Position numbers and translations under genes: made by a program. Shown piece after piece: positions 54,272 to 64,000 of a stretch of 64,000 nt of DNA. How positions within the stretch are numbered: position 1 is the first letter of the stretch; each line of letters opens with the position of its first letter. Origin of the DNA: Sinomicrobium soli (GTDB taxonomy: Bacteria > Bacteroidota > Bacteroidia > Flavobacteriales > Flavobacteriaceae); the NCBI RefSeq assembly GCF_003285545.1, contig NZ_QLNV01000018.1:1-64000 (forward strand), written 5' to 3'. The notes beneath the pieces were generated by a model. The model did no database searches. It was not told the DNA's origin and saw nothing but the letters and a program-made list of their open reading frames with translations.

Positions 54272-56215
54272 ATGATGAAAAAGAGAATACACATAGTCAC
54301 CTTATTCGGATTATTGATAGGGGTGTTCCCGGATATCGTGGCACAGGAAAAAGATGCATACACCTACCAGCTGGCAAAGGCCGGGGCCATAAAACCGATG
54401 GGCTGGATAAAAAACCAGGTAGGCAGGGACCTGGAAGAAGGGCTTATCAGTAGTTTCGGCCGGATCAGCAATACCGTAACCTATAACCTGTTTGTCCATA
54501 AGAACAGGCGTAACGACCGTACATATGACGACAGGAAGGAATGGTGGAGCGGCGAACACGAAGGATACTGGAAAGATGCCATAATCAGGATGGCCTACCT
54601 TACAGGAAACGAGCAGTATACAGACAGTGCACGCACCTGGGTGAATGAGATCATAAACAATACCGATGCATCCGGGTATATCGGTATTTACCAGCAAGGT
54701 AACACCCCGCATACCCGTTACAATTTTACCGGGCCCAACGGGGAGTTGTGGACACAGAGCCGGATTATGGTCGCACTTGCGGCCTATTATGAATTTACGG
54801 GTGAAGAGCGTGTACTCGATCATTTAAAAAAAGCAGTACGCCTTACCATGGAAAAATACCGTAACAAAAACCCTTTTGCCACGGGAACAGACGGAGGTAC
54901 AGGCCACGGTGTAGGATATTTCGAAATACTGGAATGGCTGTACCGCACCACGGGAGACAAGGCATATGCTGAATTTGCAAAAAAGCTGTATGCCGATCTC
55001 GACCGGGCGGAGACGAATATCGAAGACCTCGCACCAAAACGCCTCAAGGCCGAAAAACCTTATTTTTCCGATCACGGGGCTCATATTGCCGAGGGGTTTA
55101 TGGCTCCTTTCTGGTTGCAGGCATTATACCCTTCTCCGGAATATGAGCAATATACCCGCAATGCCATGTATAAGCTCAATTATGCCACCACGCCAAGCGG
55201 TGCGATGCGAGCCGATGAGGATGTGGAGGAACGAAAAGGTACTGCCGGTGAAGCCTATGAATACTGTGGAATTACGGAACTTATCAGCCCGTTTAACAGC
55301 ATGATCGGTTTTTCGGGAGATATGAAACTGGCCGACCGGACCGAACGAGCGGTTTTCAACGCTGCCCAGGGAGCACGTTTTGCCGACCTGTCGGCTATAA
55401 GCTACCTGACCAAAGACAACCGTATAGCTATTGAGCCCAAAAAAAAGCTGGGCAGGTATACTTTCGACAGCAATCACTATGCAGCTTCCTGCTGTGCACT
55501 TAATTCGGGCAGGGTTATGCCTTATTATATTCAGGGAATGTGGATGGATAAAGCCGATGGAACAGGAGTTGCCGCCGTAATGTTCGGCCCTTCGTCATAT
55601 GCTGCCACCGTGAAGGGGACGAAGGTGAATATAGAAGAACAGACCGCCTACCCCTTTGAAGACGAGATCGATTTTGTCTTTACCGTAGAACGCCCCACGG
55701 CATTCACCTTCACATTCAGGAAACCGTTCGGTGCCGCGGCAGATATCAGTGGTGCCGGGGATGCAAGGATAGACACTACCGGGCAGACCGTTACATTGAC
55801 GAAAGTCTGGAAAACGGGAGATAAGGTCAGGGTACGGTTCGATTTTGACATAGAGCAGGTCGCAGATGTGGATGAAACCGGGAATCAGCAATATTTCATA
55901 CAACGGGGCCCGTTGCTGTATGCCCTTGCTTTTCCCTATACCAGGCAGAAGTTAAAGGAGCATGGCGACAGTGGTTTCTATCAATGGAAAGTAACGAGCA
56001 CCGACCGGGAAGGCTGGAATTACCGGTTGCCGCGAAACGCCTCTTTCGGATTCGCCGGAAAGGAGCACCCGAGGGATGTGGAATTCCCGTTCGATCAACC
56101 GGTTTTAAAGATCAGGACCCGGTTTGAAGATATGCACGGAAATAAGGTCAATGCATCCCTGGTTCCCATGGGCAATACCGTAATGCGGCGGGTGGCCTTC
56201 CCCATCGCACCATAA
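54272..56215 (+). CDS. GH127-type zinc glycoside hydrolase (beta-L-arabinofuranosidase-like)
   Basis: A 647-residue exported protein (signal peptide ends DIVAQ) of the DUF1680/GH127 superfamily: an alpha/alpha-barrel followed by beta-sandwiches. The zinc-cysteine centre known from HypBA1 is kept as E330 and C332 (EYC) and C407 and C408 (SCCALNSG), where the second cluster includes the nucleophile. Known members act on beta-L-arabinofuranosides or other furanosides. Here it is next to GH5 and the SusC/SusD pair. Confidence 0.9.
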   Translation: MMKKRIHIVTLFGLLIGVFPDIVAQEKDAYTYQLAKAGAIKPMGWIKNQVGRDLEEGLISSFGRISNTVTYNLFVHKNRRNDRTYDDRKEWWSGEHEGYWKDAIIRMAYLTGNEQYTDSARTWVNEIINNTDASGYIGIYQQGNTPHTRYNFTGPNGELWTQSRIMVALAAYYEFTGEERVLDHLKKAVRLTMEKYRNKNPFATGTDGGTGHGVGYFEILEWLYRTTGDKAYAEFAKKLYADLDRAETNIEDLAPKRLKAEKPYFSDHGAHIAEGFMAPFWLQALYPSPEYEQYTRNAMYKLNYATTPSGAMRADEDVEERKGTAGEAYEYCGITELISPFNSMIGFSGDMKLADRTERAVFNAAQGARFADLSAISYLTKDNRIAIEPKKKLGRYTFDSNHYAASCCALNSGRVMPYYIQGMWMDKADGTGVAAVMFGPSSYAATVKGTKVNIEEQTAYPFEDEIDFVFTVERPTAFTFTFRKPFGAAADISGAGDARIDTTGQTVTLTKVWKTGDKVRVRFDFDIEQVADVDETGNQQYFIQRGPLLYALAFPYTRQKLKEHGDSGFYQWKVTSTDREGWNYRLPRNASFGFAGKEHPRDVEFPFDQPVLKIRTRFEDMHGNKVNASLVPMGNTVMRRVAFPIAP

Positions 56216-56270
56216 ACAGTAAGTAACACATATCACAAAAACAGAATCAATCAATAATAAGACCAAAATT

Positions 56271-59200
56271 ATGAGGAAGTTTATCACCTATCAAAAGGTA
56301 ATATGGTGTCTGTTCTTTATTCTGGGAACGGGCACGTACGGCATGCAGGCTTCGGTTTTTACAGGAACCGGAGATGAGCAGGAAATAGTTGTCAGTGGTA
56401 CGGTAGTAGATACAGGAGGAATACCGTTGATAGGCACAAGTATCAGGGTGGAAGGGACCAATAACGGTGCCCTTACCGATTTTGACGGGAAATTTACGCT
56501 TTCCGGGGTAAAGGAAGGTGCGGTCCTGATCGTTTCCTATATGGGATATGAGACACAGAAAATAACCGTGGAAGGCAGGGAAGAGATTAATATTACCATG
56601 AAAGAAGATGCACAGGCCCTGGACGAAGTGGTAGTAGTGGGATACGGTACCCAGCGGAAATCCGATCTTACAGGCTCGGTCTCTTCGGTAACGGCCAGTG
56701 ATATCGAGAAAGCTCCTGCACTGACTATGGACCAGGCATTGCAGGGCAGGGCCGCAGGAGTACATATCACCAGTACTTCGGCTGAACCCGGAGGCGGAGC
56801 TTCTATCCGGATCAGGGGATCTAATTCGATCTCGGGGAATAACGAACCGCTTATCGTACTCGACGGATACCCGCTGGCGGAATCGGGAGAAGCAGACGGG
56901 GACAGTCATACGGGACAGGGAGGAAACCCGTTGTCATTCCTCAACCCCGATGAAATTGAATCCATAGAGGTGCTTAAAGATGCTTCCGCAACAGCCATAT
57001 ACGGGGCCCGGGGTGCCAATGGGGTGGTCATGATCACTACTAAAGGAGGTAAAGTAGGGAAAACAAGGATAACCTTTACATCTGAGCTGACTATGTCCAG
57101 TGTTCCGGATTTTCCTGAATTACTGAACGGGCCGGATTTCGGAAGGCTGAAGGATGAAGAAAGGGTCGCAAACGGAAACCAGCCTAAATATGACGGCCTC
57201 GACGGCCGCCCGCATTGGACAGATCTTCCTACAACAGACTGGATCTCACAGATACTCAGAACAGGAGCTTCCCATCGTTATCAGCTGGGAATATCAGGCG
57301 GGACCAAGGCGTCCAGGTATTTTATATCCACCAATTACACCAAGGTAGAAGGGGTCATGAAATACACCGATTTCAACAGGGGGAACATCAGGGTAAACCT
57401 CAATAATACCCTGAGCGATAAACTCACCCTGAACACTAATATAAATTATGCAAGATCACTGAGCAACAGGTCGAACGAAGGGAGTGGCTACATAACCACG
57501 CCCGGGGCTATCTTTAACGCCTATAAAGCAAATCCTGCTGCGAAAGACGGGGAATTGTCTGAGATCGATGATGAGAATCCGCAGTTTCAGAATCCCTTGT
57601 CGTTGCTGAGAGAGCAAACAAATGAGACCAGCGACGAAAATCTGCTGATGAATATTCATGCGATTTATGACTTATTTCCTGGTCTGAAACTTAACTTGAG
57701 GGCCGGGGCAAACAACAAGAATAACAGAAGAGACATATTCTGGCCATCTACCACTGCCCAGGGAGAATTGTTTAACGGGAGGGCAATTTTAAACACCTTT
57801 CAGTTCAACAACTACCTCTTAGAGACCTTTGCCAATTACAGCAAGGAAATAAAACAGCATCATATCGATGCCGCCGGTGGTTTTTCCTGGCAGCACAATG
57901 TAGAAAAGCGGGTGAATAACGGTGTCCAGGATTTCCCGACAGATAACCTGGGCACCGACGGGCTCCATCTCGGGCTTTTGCCTACGGTCTGGGCTACGTC
58001 GAAGATAAAACGCGAACTGCAGTCGTATTACCTTCGGGTCAATTACAATTATAAACGTAAATACTTCCTCACACTCTCAGGAAGGATAGATGGGTCCAGT
58101 GTGTTTTCAGAGAATCAAAAGTACGGTGTGTTTCCGTCGGCGGCTGTGGCATGGGCCGTATCCAATGAGAATTTCATGAAAAATTCATATGTGTTCTCCA
58201 ACCTGAAACTAAGGGCCAGTTACGGCCATACCGGCAGCCAGGCCATACCGCCTTACGGTTCACTGTCCCGGTTGGGAAATGCCAACTATGTGGTAGGGGG
58301 AGATGTGGTGTCTGGGGTAGCTCCTTCTGTTTTGGGGAACCCTGATCTGCGATGGGAAAAGACTACACAGGCCGATATAGGGCTCGATATGGGCCTGTTC
58401 AGCAACAGGCTGAATATTACTGTAGATGCTTATTATAAAAGGACAGACGATCTGTTGCAGGACTTCCAGTTATCTCCTTCGGCAGGATATACTTCAACCA
58501 GGAGAAATATCGGGTCGCTTGAGAATAAGGGGCTCGAAGTCACGGTCAGTGGAGAGATCGGTAAAAATGTGGTCTGGAACCCGAATTTCAATATAAGCTT
58601 TAACAGGTCTGAAATATTGAAACTCGGAGGCGACGGATCAGATATCTACGGGCCTGATCTTGCCCGTAATATTGTTGCCGTACCGGGTAATATTATGCGG
58701 GAAGGAGAACCCTATGGCAGTTTTTACGGTTACAATGTCATTGGCCTGATCCAGCCGTCGGATTTTGATCAGAATGGCAATCCCTCCGTACCATTATTGA
58801 ATAGTGACAGGGGGCTTGGCCATTGGAAATTTGAGGATGTGAACGGAGACGGGGTGGTTACCCCGGACGACCGCGTTATTATCGGAAACCCCAACCCCAA
58901 GTTTATTTTCGGGTGGAATAATGATATATCCTACAAGCAATTTTCACTCAACCTGTTTTTCCAGGGGTCCTATGGCAACGATATGATGAATGTAGACCGT
59001 CTTTTTATCGCATCGGGAAGAATGCTCAATAATCAGTTGCAGGAGTGGGGAGAAAAAAGATGGACTGTTGAAAATCAACACAACAATCCCAGGTGGCCTG
59101 CAGGGATGGAGCAAAGCAACCTGCATCCCAGTAGCGCCATTGTAGAAGACGCATCGTTTATCCGCCTGAAAAATGTTTCGTTGCGGTACAGATTACAGAT

Positions 59201-59390
59201 GAAGCCCGATGATGTCATCCGGAATGTGGAATTATATGTTACTGCCAATAATTTATTGACCATTACCAATTATTCCGGCTTCGACCCCGAAGTAGGGATA
59301 TTCGGACAGAATAACCTTGCCCCGGGTATCGACTTTGCATCGTATCCCCGTGCAAGAATGTACCAGTTCGGAGTTAAAATAGGATTTTAA
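56271..59390 (+). CDS. SusC-like TonB-dependent receptor without STN domain
   Basis: A 1039-residue receptor. After the signal sequence a carboxypeptidase-like domain (residues about 40-120, GTVVDTGGIPLIGTSI) leads to the plug (VVVVGYGTQRKSDLTGSV) and the barrel, which ends in GVKIGF. Unlike the first SusC it lacks the STN domain, so it is not tied to a FecR/sigma pair but probably to the LacI regulator. It imports the oligosaccharides made by the surface enzymes. SusD follows after 17 bases. Confidence 0.95.
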   Translation: MRKFITYQKVIWCLFFILGTGTYGMQASVFTGTGDEQEIVVSGTVVDTGGIPLIGTSIRVEGTNNGALTDFDGKFTLSGVKEGAVLIVSYMGYETQKITVEGREEINITMKEDAQALDEVVVVGYGTQRKSDLTGSVSSVTASDIEKAPALTMDQALQGRAAGVHITSTSAEPGGGASIRIRGSNSISGNNEPLIVLDGYPLAESGEADGDSHTGQGGNPLSFLNPDEIESIEVLKDASATAIYGARGANGVVMITTKGGKVGKTRITFTSELTMSSVPDFPELLNGPDFGRLKDEERVANGNQPKYDGLDGRPHWTDLPTTDWISQILRTGASHRYQLGISGGTKASRYFISTNYTKVEGVMKYTDFNRGNIRVNLNNTLSDKLTLNTNINYARSLSNRSNEGSGYITTPGAIFNAYKANPAAKDGELSEIDDENPQFQNPLSLLREQTNETSDENLLMNIHAIYDLFPGLKLNLRAGANNKNNRRDIFWPSTTAQGELFNGRAILNTFQFNNYLLETFANYSKEIKQHHIDAAGGFSWQHNVEKRVNNGVQDFPTDNLGTDGLHLGLLPTVWATSKIKRELQSYYLRVNYNYKRKYFLTLSGRIDGSSVFSENQKYGVFPSAAVAWAVSNENFMKNSYVFSNLKLRASYGHTGSQAIPPYGSLSRLGNANYVVGGDVVSGVAPSVLGNPDLRWEKTTQADIGLDMGLFSNRLNITVDAYYKRTDDLLQDFQLSPSAGYTSTRRNIGSLENKGLEVTVSGEIGKNVVWNPNFNISFNRSEILKLGGDGSDIYGPDLARNIVAVPGNIMREGEPYGSFYGYNVIGLIQPSDFDQNGNPSVPLLNSDRGLGHWKFEDVNGDGVVTPDDRVIIGNPNPKFIFGWNNDISYKQFSLNLFFQGSYGNDMMNVDRLFIASGRMLNNQLQEWGEKRWTVENQHNNPRWPAGMEQSNLHPSSAIVEDASFIRLKNVSLRYRLQMKPDDVIRNVELYVTANNLLTITNYSGFDPEVGIFGQNNLAPGIDFASYPRARMYQFGVKIGF

Positions 59391-59407
59391 TAAAAAAAAA
59401 TAAACAG

Positions 59408-60919
59408 ATGAAGACGATTATAAATAGCCTGATATTGGTGCTCTTACTGGCCGGTTGTACTTCGTTGGACGAAGAAGTGTATTCCGAGCTGAGCCCGAAT
59501 AACTTTTATGTATCGGAAGCTGATGCCGATGCAGCTGTGATCGCGATATACAACGGATTGAACAGGCGTCCGTTTCACGACACCTATTTCACATCGCTTA
59601 CCTTTATGCCGGCCCCGCACGCAGCATCGAGGTTGCCGGTGAGGCGAATGTTTTCGAATTATACCTTCGATTCCTCTAATTTTCAGGTTATCGGGCCGTA
59701 TTGGGCCGCAGTTTATGATATGATAAACCGGGCAAATACAGCCATCGGCCGGATTCCGGACATAGAGATGAATGAGACCCTGAAGGAGCAACTGGTTGCA
59801 GAGGCAAAATGGCTTCGGGCCTATAATTACTTTAACCTGGTACGGCTGTTCGGTGGTGTGCCCTTATTGCTGAAGGAGACCAAAAGCCTGGATGATATCA
59901 ACCAGCCAAGAGCACCTGTTGAGCAGGTGTACCATGCTATTATTGAAGACCTCAAGGAGGCCGCCGAGAAGCTCCCGGCAAGCAGGGCCGAAGATAAAAA
60001 GGGAAGGGTGACCGCAGGGACCGCCAAGTTTTTACTGGCCAAGGTTTACCTGACCATGGCCGGAAAACCGATGGATGATGATTCCGGGTTACAGGAAGCC
60101 CATGACCTGCTGTCAGATCTGTATGCCAATAAAGGTAAATACGGCTATGACCTGTTGAATAACTACGCAGATATTTTTGACCTGGACAATGAATTGAATG
60201 CAGAAATTGTTTTTGCAGTACAGCAAAGCAGGGTAGTAGGTGGCCAGGGAACAGGAATGGCGCATATCTGGGGCCCTCTTCGTTCGCCTTTTGGTGGAAC
60301 CGGCCAGTATCACGGCGGATGTACGCAGGAATTTTACCAGTCTTACGACGCCACAGATGTCAGAAGGGATGTTACCTGGCTGGAACGCTATACGGCGAAA
60401 GGAACCAATCAGGTATTTGTTTTCGGAAAACCCTTGCCCAACGGAAACCTCGGTCCTTATGGAGATCCCAGGAACGGTATGGCCCAGGCCAAATACCAGG
60501 ACCCGGCAATGAATAATGTTGATGGGGAAACAGATATAATCATCTACAGGTTTTCTGATGTCATACTGATGCTGGCCGAAATAGAAAATGAACTGAATGG
60601 CCCGAATGCCACAGCATTTGATTATCTTAATGAGGTCAGGGAAAGGGCACATGCCGATACCTACGATCAACAGGCAGCAAATACCCCGGAAGAATTCAGA
60701 GAACTGATCTACAAAGAACGGTTCTGGGAGTTTTCCTTCGAGTTCCACGAAGTATTCGATATCAGGCGAATGGGCAAAGTACAGGAAACGATAGAAACCG
60801 GTTTTGAAGCGCAATTGTTCGGTACGGTTTACGATCCCAAATTTGAGTTGTACCCGATCCCCCTGTCGGAAATTCAGACCAACCCGAATATAGCCGGGCA
60901 TCAGAATCCGGGGTGGTAA
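59408..60919 (+). CDS. SusD-like surface lipoprotein
   Basis: A 503-residue SusD/RagB protein with lipobox LLAGC and the typical blocks AEAKWLRAYNYFNLVRLFGG and YPIPLSEIQTNPNIAGHQN at the end. It binds the glycan and closes the SusC pore. It is paired with the SusC at 56271. Confidence 0.95.
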   Translation: MKTIINSLILVLLLAGCTSLDEEVYSELSPNNFYVSEADADAAVIAIYNGLNRRPFHDTYFTSLTFMPAPHAASRLPVRRMFSNYTFDSSNFQVIGPYWAAVYDMINRANTAIGRIPDIEMNETLKEQLVAEAKWLRAYNYFNLVRLFGGVPLLLKETKSLDDINQPRAPVEQVYHAIIEDLKEAAEKLPASRAEDKKGRVTAGTAKFLLAKVYLTMAGKPMDDDSGLQEAHDLLSDLYANKGKYGYDLLNNYADIFDLDNELNAEIVFAVQQSRVVGGQGTGMAHIWGPLRSPFGGTGQYHGGCTQEFYQSYDATDVRRDVTWLERYTAKGTNQVFVFGKPLPNGNLGPYGDPRNGMAQAKYQDPAMNNVDGETDIIIYRFSDVILMLAEIENELNGPNATAFDYLNEVRERAHADTYDQQAANTPEEFRELIYKERFWEFSFEFHEVFDIRRMGKVQETIETGFEAQLFGTVYDPKFELYPIPLSEIQTNPNIAGHQNPGW

Positions 60920-60998
60920 TTTGATCATGTACTAATGTGTCAATGAGCCAACGGGCCGACTGGCATGAGGCGAACGGACTAATAAGAATATAAAGCAT

Positions 60999-63761
60999 AT
61001 GAAACCATACCTGTTATTGATCGTAATCCTGGTCTCCGGAATATATACCGGCAACGCCCGGGAAAACGGGAAAATAGCCCCGGGGTATCTGCGTTGTGAA
61101 TACAAGGTCGACCCATTGGGGATAGACGTTACATCGCCCCGCCTGAGCTGGGAATTGCATTCAGATCAGAAAAATCAATACCAGAGTGCCTACCAGGTTA
61201 TGGTGGCGTCATCAATAGAGAAGCTGAATAACGATGAGGCCGACTTATGGGATACCGGTAAAGTAGCGTCTGCCCTGACCAATCAGCTGCCGTATTCCGG
61301 GCGGGAACTCCTCTCCCGGCAGGACTGCTATTGGAAAGTCCGGGTATGGAACGCTGACGATGAGGTATCTGCGTGGAGTGAGCCTGCATACTGGTCTATG
61401 GGCCTGATGCGGTATGCCGACTGGAGCGGCACATGGATCACCCACCGGACCGGGGTAAACAACAAGGATAAATACAAGGAACTATACCTGCCCCCGGCAC
61501 GGTATTTCCGGAAATCATTTGCTCTGGACAAAAAAGTAAAAAAGGCCAGGGCCTATTTTACCTCAGCCGGGATTTTCGAGTTGCGCCTGAACGGTAAAAA
61601 AGTGGGGCAAGACCATTTTGCACCGGGCTGGACAGATTACGACAAACGTATCTACTATGTGACTTATGATATCACCGACCAGCTGGTCAGGGGAGAAAAT
61701 GTAGTAGGTGCCGTTGTAGCAGACGGGTGGTATGCCGGATATATCGGGTTTGCATTATTGATCCGCAATGAAAGGGTAAGGGAGTTTTACGGTGTCGATC
61801 CGGCCGTATACGGGCAGGTGGAAGTAGAGTATGAAGACGGCAGCCGGGAAATTATCGCTACCGATCAAAGCTGGCAAGCCAGCCAGGGCCCCGTCAGGGA
61901 GGCAGATATACTGATGGGAGAGTCTTATGACGCCCGGATGGAAATGCCCGGTTGGGACAGGCCGGGATACGATGCGGAAACCTGGAAACAATCCCGCCCT
62001 TCATTCCCGCCCGAAGGAAAACTGGAGGCCTATCCCACGGAACCCGTACGCCATATAGAGGAAATTCAGCCGCTAAGCATTGCGGAACCGGAAAAAGGGG
62101 TATATATTTTCGACCTCGGGAAGAATTTTGCAGGAGTGGTCAGGCTGAAGACCGAGGGCAAACGCGGGCAGAAGATCACCCTGAGATACGGGGAAATGCT
62201 ACACGACAACGGTACCCTGATGACGGAGAACCTGCGAAAGGCAAGAGCCACCGATTATTATACGCTTAAGGGCGGAGGTGTCGAAGAATGGACCCCGAAA
62301 TTCACGTATCACGGTTTTCGGTATGTCGAGATTTCCGGGTTGACGGAAAGGCCCGGGAAGGATGCAGTTACAGGTATCGTCATGAATTCACCAACCCCGC
62401 AAACAAGTACATTTCGTGCAGGCAACGAGATGAACAATACCCTGTATGAAAACATACTCACCACCCAGTTCGCCAATTTCTTTGAGGTTCCCACAGATTG
62501 CCCGCAACGGGATGAACGGCTCGGCTGGACCGGAGATGCCCAGATCTATGTGCGATCGGCAGCTTATAATGCAGATGTGGCCTCGTTCTTTACCAAATGG
62601 CTGGCCGATCTTGACGATGCCCAACGGTCTTACGGTGCTTACCCGAATTATGCACCTTTTCCCTACTCCCGTGCCGACCAGTTCTCGCCGGGCTGGATGG
62701 ATGCCGGGATTATCGTACCCCATACCTTGTATGAGATGTACGGAGATACCCGTATCATTGAGATAATGTATGCAGGGATGAAGAAATTTATGGAGTTCCA
62801 GCTCGAAGCCAGTGAAGGTTATATCCGCCCGCCCGGGGGAATGAATTTCGGCGACTGGCTCGCGGTGGGGCAACAGGTGTCCGACGGTTTTGTCGCGGCA
62901 GCCTACTTTGCCCATGATGCCAGGCTGATGTCGGAAATGGCCGGGGCCATAGGGAACGAAGAAGACGCCGGCTATTACGCACAGTTGTTCGAACATATCA
63001 AAAAAGCTTTTGTCGAAAAATATATCGGAGAAGACGGTATCATCACGAACGACGATACGGAAACGGCCTATGCCCTTGCACTGTGTTTTGACCTGTATCC
63101 CGAACATCTGGCAGCAAGGGGTGCTGCCCGGCTCGCTTCCATGATACGAAACAACGGGGATGTATTTTCAACAGGTTTCCTGGGCACCAAGCATGTGATG
63201 CTGGCATTGTCCGAAAACGGATATTCAGACCTGGCCTACGACCTGTTTATGCAGACAAAGTACCCGAGTTGGGGCTATTCCATCAAAAACGGTAGTACCT
63301 CCATCTGGGAACGGTGGAACAGCTATACCCGCGAAGACGGATTCGGGGGTGGCGGGGGAAACAATGCCAGAATGAACTCCTTTAGTCACTATTCTTTCGG
63401 AGCCGTTGCAGAATGGATGTTCCGGTACGGATTGGGCATAGAGACAGAAGGCGCAGGGTTCCGGAATATTATTATCAGGCCGCAGGTCAGCGCCCGAATG
63501 AAAGCCATGCAGGGAAGCTACAGGAGTATAAACGGAAAGATCTCATCGGGTTGGCAGATCAAAGGCAACACATTGCGTATGGACATAGAGATCCCTGTAA
63601 ACACAAAGGCAAAAGTTTATATTCCCGCTTTCGGAAAAAACAACATTCGTGTCGATGGCCGCCCTCTGCGTAAGGCAGACGGCCTGACAATACTGTCTGA
63701 AGAGCCCGGGTATACCGTACTACAGGCAGGCAGCGGAAAATATGTCTTTACCTGTGAATAA
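60999..63761 (+). CDS. GH78 alpha-L-rhamnosidase
   Basis: A 920-residue exported enzyme with all parts of bacterial rhamnosidases: an N-terminal Fn3/beta-sandwich (residues 25-140), the Bac_rhamnosid_N domain (150-330), a central beta domain, the (alpha/alpha)6 catalytic barrel and a C-terminal beta-sandwich. The active-site signature DCPQRDERLGWTGDAQ starts at D500 with candidate general acid E506. It releases alpha-L-rhamnose ends. This identifies rhamnose as a likely sugar of the target glycan. It is preceded by SusD (79 bases) and followed by a sulfatase (12 bases). Confidence 0.95.
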   Translation: MKPYLLLIVILVSGIYTGNARENGKIAPGYLRCEYKVDPLGIDVTSPRLSWELHSDQKNQYQSAYQVMVASSIEKLNNDEADLWDTGKVASALTNQLPYSGRELLSRQDCYWKVRVWNADDEVSAWSEPAYWSMGLMRYADWSGTWITHRTGVNNKDKYKELYLPPARYFRKSFALDKKVKKARAYFTSAGIFELRLNGKKVGQDHFAPGWTDYDKRIYYVTYDITDQLVRGENVVGAVVADGWYAGYIGFALLIRNERVREFYGVDPAVYGQVEVEYEDGSREIIATDQSWQASQGPVREADILMGESYDARMEMPGWDRPGYDAETWKQSRPSFPPEGKLEAYPTEPVRHIEEIQPLSIAEPEKGVYIFDLGKNFAGVVRLKTEGKRGQKITLRYGEMLHDNGTLMTENLRKARATDYYTLKGGGVEEWTPKFTYHGFRYVEISGLTERPGKDAVTGIVMNSPTPQTSTFRAGNEMNNTLYENILTTQFANFFEVPTDCPQRDERLGWTGDAQIYVRSAAYNADVASFFTKWLADLDDAQRSYGAYPNYAPFPYSRADQFSPGWMDAGIIVPHTLYEMYGDTRIIEIMYAGMKKFMEFQLEASEGYIRPPGGMNFGDWLAVGQQVSDGFVAAAYFAHDARLMSEMAGAIGNEEDAGYYAQLFEHIKKAFVEKYIGEDGIITNDDTETAYALALCFDLYPEHLAARGAARLASMIRNNGDVFSTGFLGTKHVMLALSENGYSDLAYDLFMQTKYPSWGYSIKNGSTSIWERWNSYTREDGFGGGGGNNARMNSFSHYSFGAVAEWMFRYGLGIETEGAGFRNIIIRPQVSARMKAMQGSYRSINGKISSGWQIKGNTLRMDIEIPVNTKAKVYIPAFGKNNIRVDGRPLRKADGLTILSEEPGYTVLQAGSGKYVFTCE

Positions 63762-63773
63762 AAAAACGGTATC

Positions 63774-64000
63774 ATGAAAATGATCACAACATACAGAATA
63801 TGGGTCCTGCCCGCAATTGCCGTGCTTATGACAATGGGTGTCAGGTCGCAGCCGGAAAGCGGGAGTCAACGTCCGAATATAGTGTTTATCCTGGCCGATG
63901 ACCTGGGCTGGGCCGATCTGCCCGTCTATGGCAACCGGTTTAATGAAGCCCCGAACCTTACCCGTATGGCCGAAGAGGGAATGCGGTTTACCGAAGCCTA
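63774..64000 (+). CDS. Exported sulfatase, N-terminal part (cut by window end)
   Basis: The ATG at 63774 starts a signal peptide (MKMITTYRIWVLPAIAVLM) followed by QRPNIVFILADDLGWADLPV, the metal-binding start of an S1 sulfatase, and APNLTRMAEEGMRFTEA. The window ends at residue 75 before the CxPSR cysteine. It lies 12 bases after the GH78 gene. It would be the sixth sulfatase of the locus. Confidence 0.9.
   Translation, partial: MKMITTYRIWVLPAIAVLMTMGVRSQPESGSQRPNIVFILADDLGWADLPVYGNRFNEAPNLTRMAEEGMRFTEA

Overview
The window reads as a chromosome segment from a marine or soil Bacteroidota bacterium, most likely Flavobacteriaceae. The grounds are two SusC/SusD outer-membrane uptake pairs, an ECF sigma/FecR pair next to a SusC with an STN domain, many secreted sulfatases, the TAnnTTTG-type promoter in front of the marR-like gene, and the general lack of Shine-Dalgarno sequences.

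Region 1 (1-24.5 kb) is AT-rich and mosaic. Small oxidoreductases (short-chain dehydrogenases, a zinc alcohol dehydrogenase, a quinone-reductase-like enzyme) sit beside AraC, MarR, HxlR or Crp-type regulators, with relics between them. The relics are an SDR gene broken by two frameshifts, a 173-bp IS3/IS407-type mini-element with a 4-bp target duplication, a winged-helix tail, an SDR head fused to an AraC tail, and a fragment of a formylglycine-generating-enzyme-like gene. Two coherent systems lie here. The first (3.2-10.7 kb) is an exported methionine-sulfoxide and thiol repair set (MsrA, MsrB, two thioredoxin-like proteins, DsbD, OsmC-like peroxidase, beta-barrel protein, AraC regulator); four of its transcription units share the same roughly 40-bp direct-repeat element. 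The second (21.7-24.2 kb) is an alkylation-repair operon with Ada split into two proteins, plus AlkB and another 2-oxoglutarate oxygenase.

Region 2 (24.5-34.9 kb) is a sigma/anti-sigma controlled uptake operon: ECF sigma, FecR, STN-SusC, SusD, an exported endonuclease/exonuclease/phosphatase-fold lipoprotein and a BACON-DUF5689 lipoprotein. It ends at a clear terminator.

Region 3 (35.2-64 kb) is a sulfated-glycan locus. An esterase-like hydrolase is followed by a five-gene operon of four sulfatases and an FAD oxidoreductase. A divergent LacI regulator then faces a long plus-strand run: exported nucleoside hydrolase, ribokinase, GRP-type sugar permease, sulfatase, beta-helix lipoprotein, GH5, GH127-type zinc enzyme, a second SusC/SusD pair, GH78 alpha-L-rhamnosidase, and the start of a sixth sulfatase cut by the window end. 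The nucleoside hydrolase-ribokinase-permease trio resembles the core of the ribose-utilisation (rus) loci known from Bacteroides, here embedded in a sulfatase/rhamnosidase polysaccharide locus. A perfect 20-bp LacI-type palindrome lies between lacI and this run. The combined locus would desulfate and trim a glycan rich in rhamnose and furanoside sugars and feed released ribose into metabolism; the actual substrate cannot be read from the sequence. No tRNA, rRNA or CRISPR array was seen.
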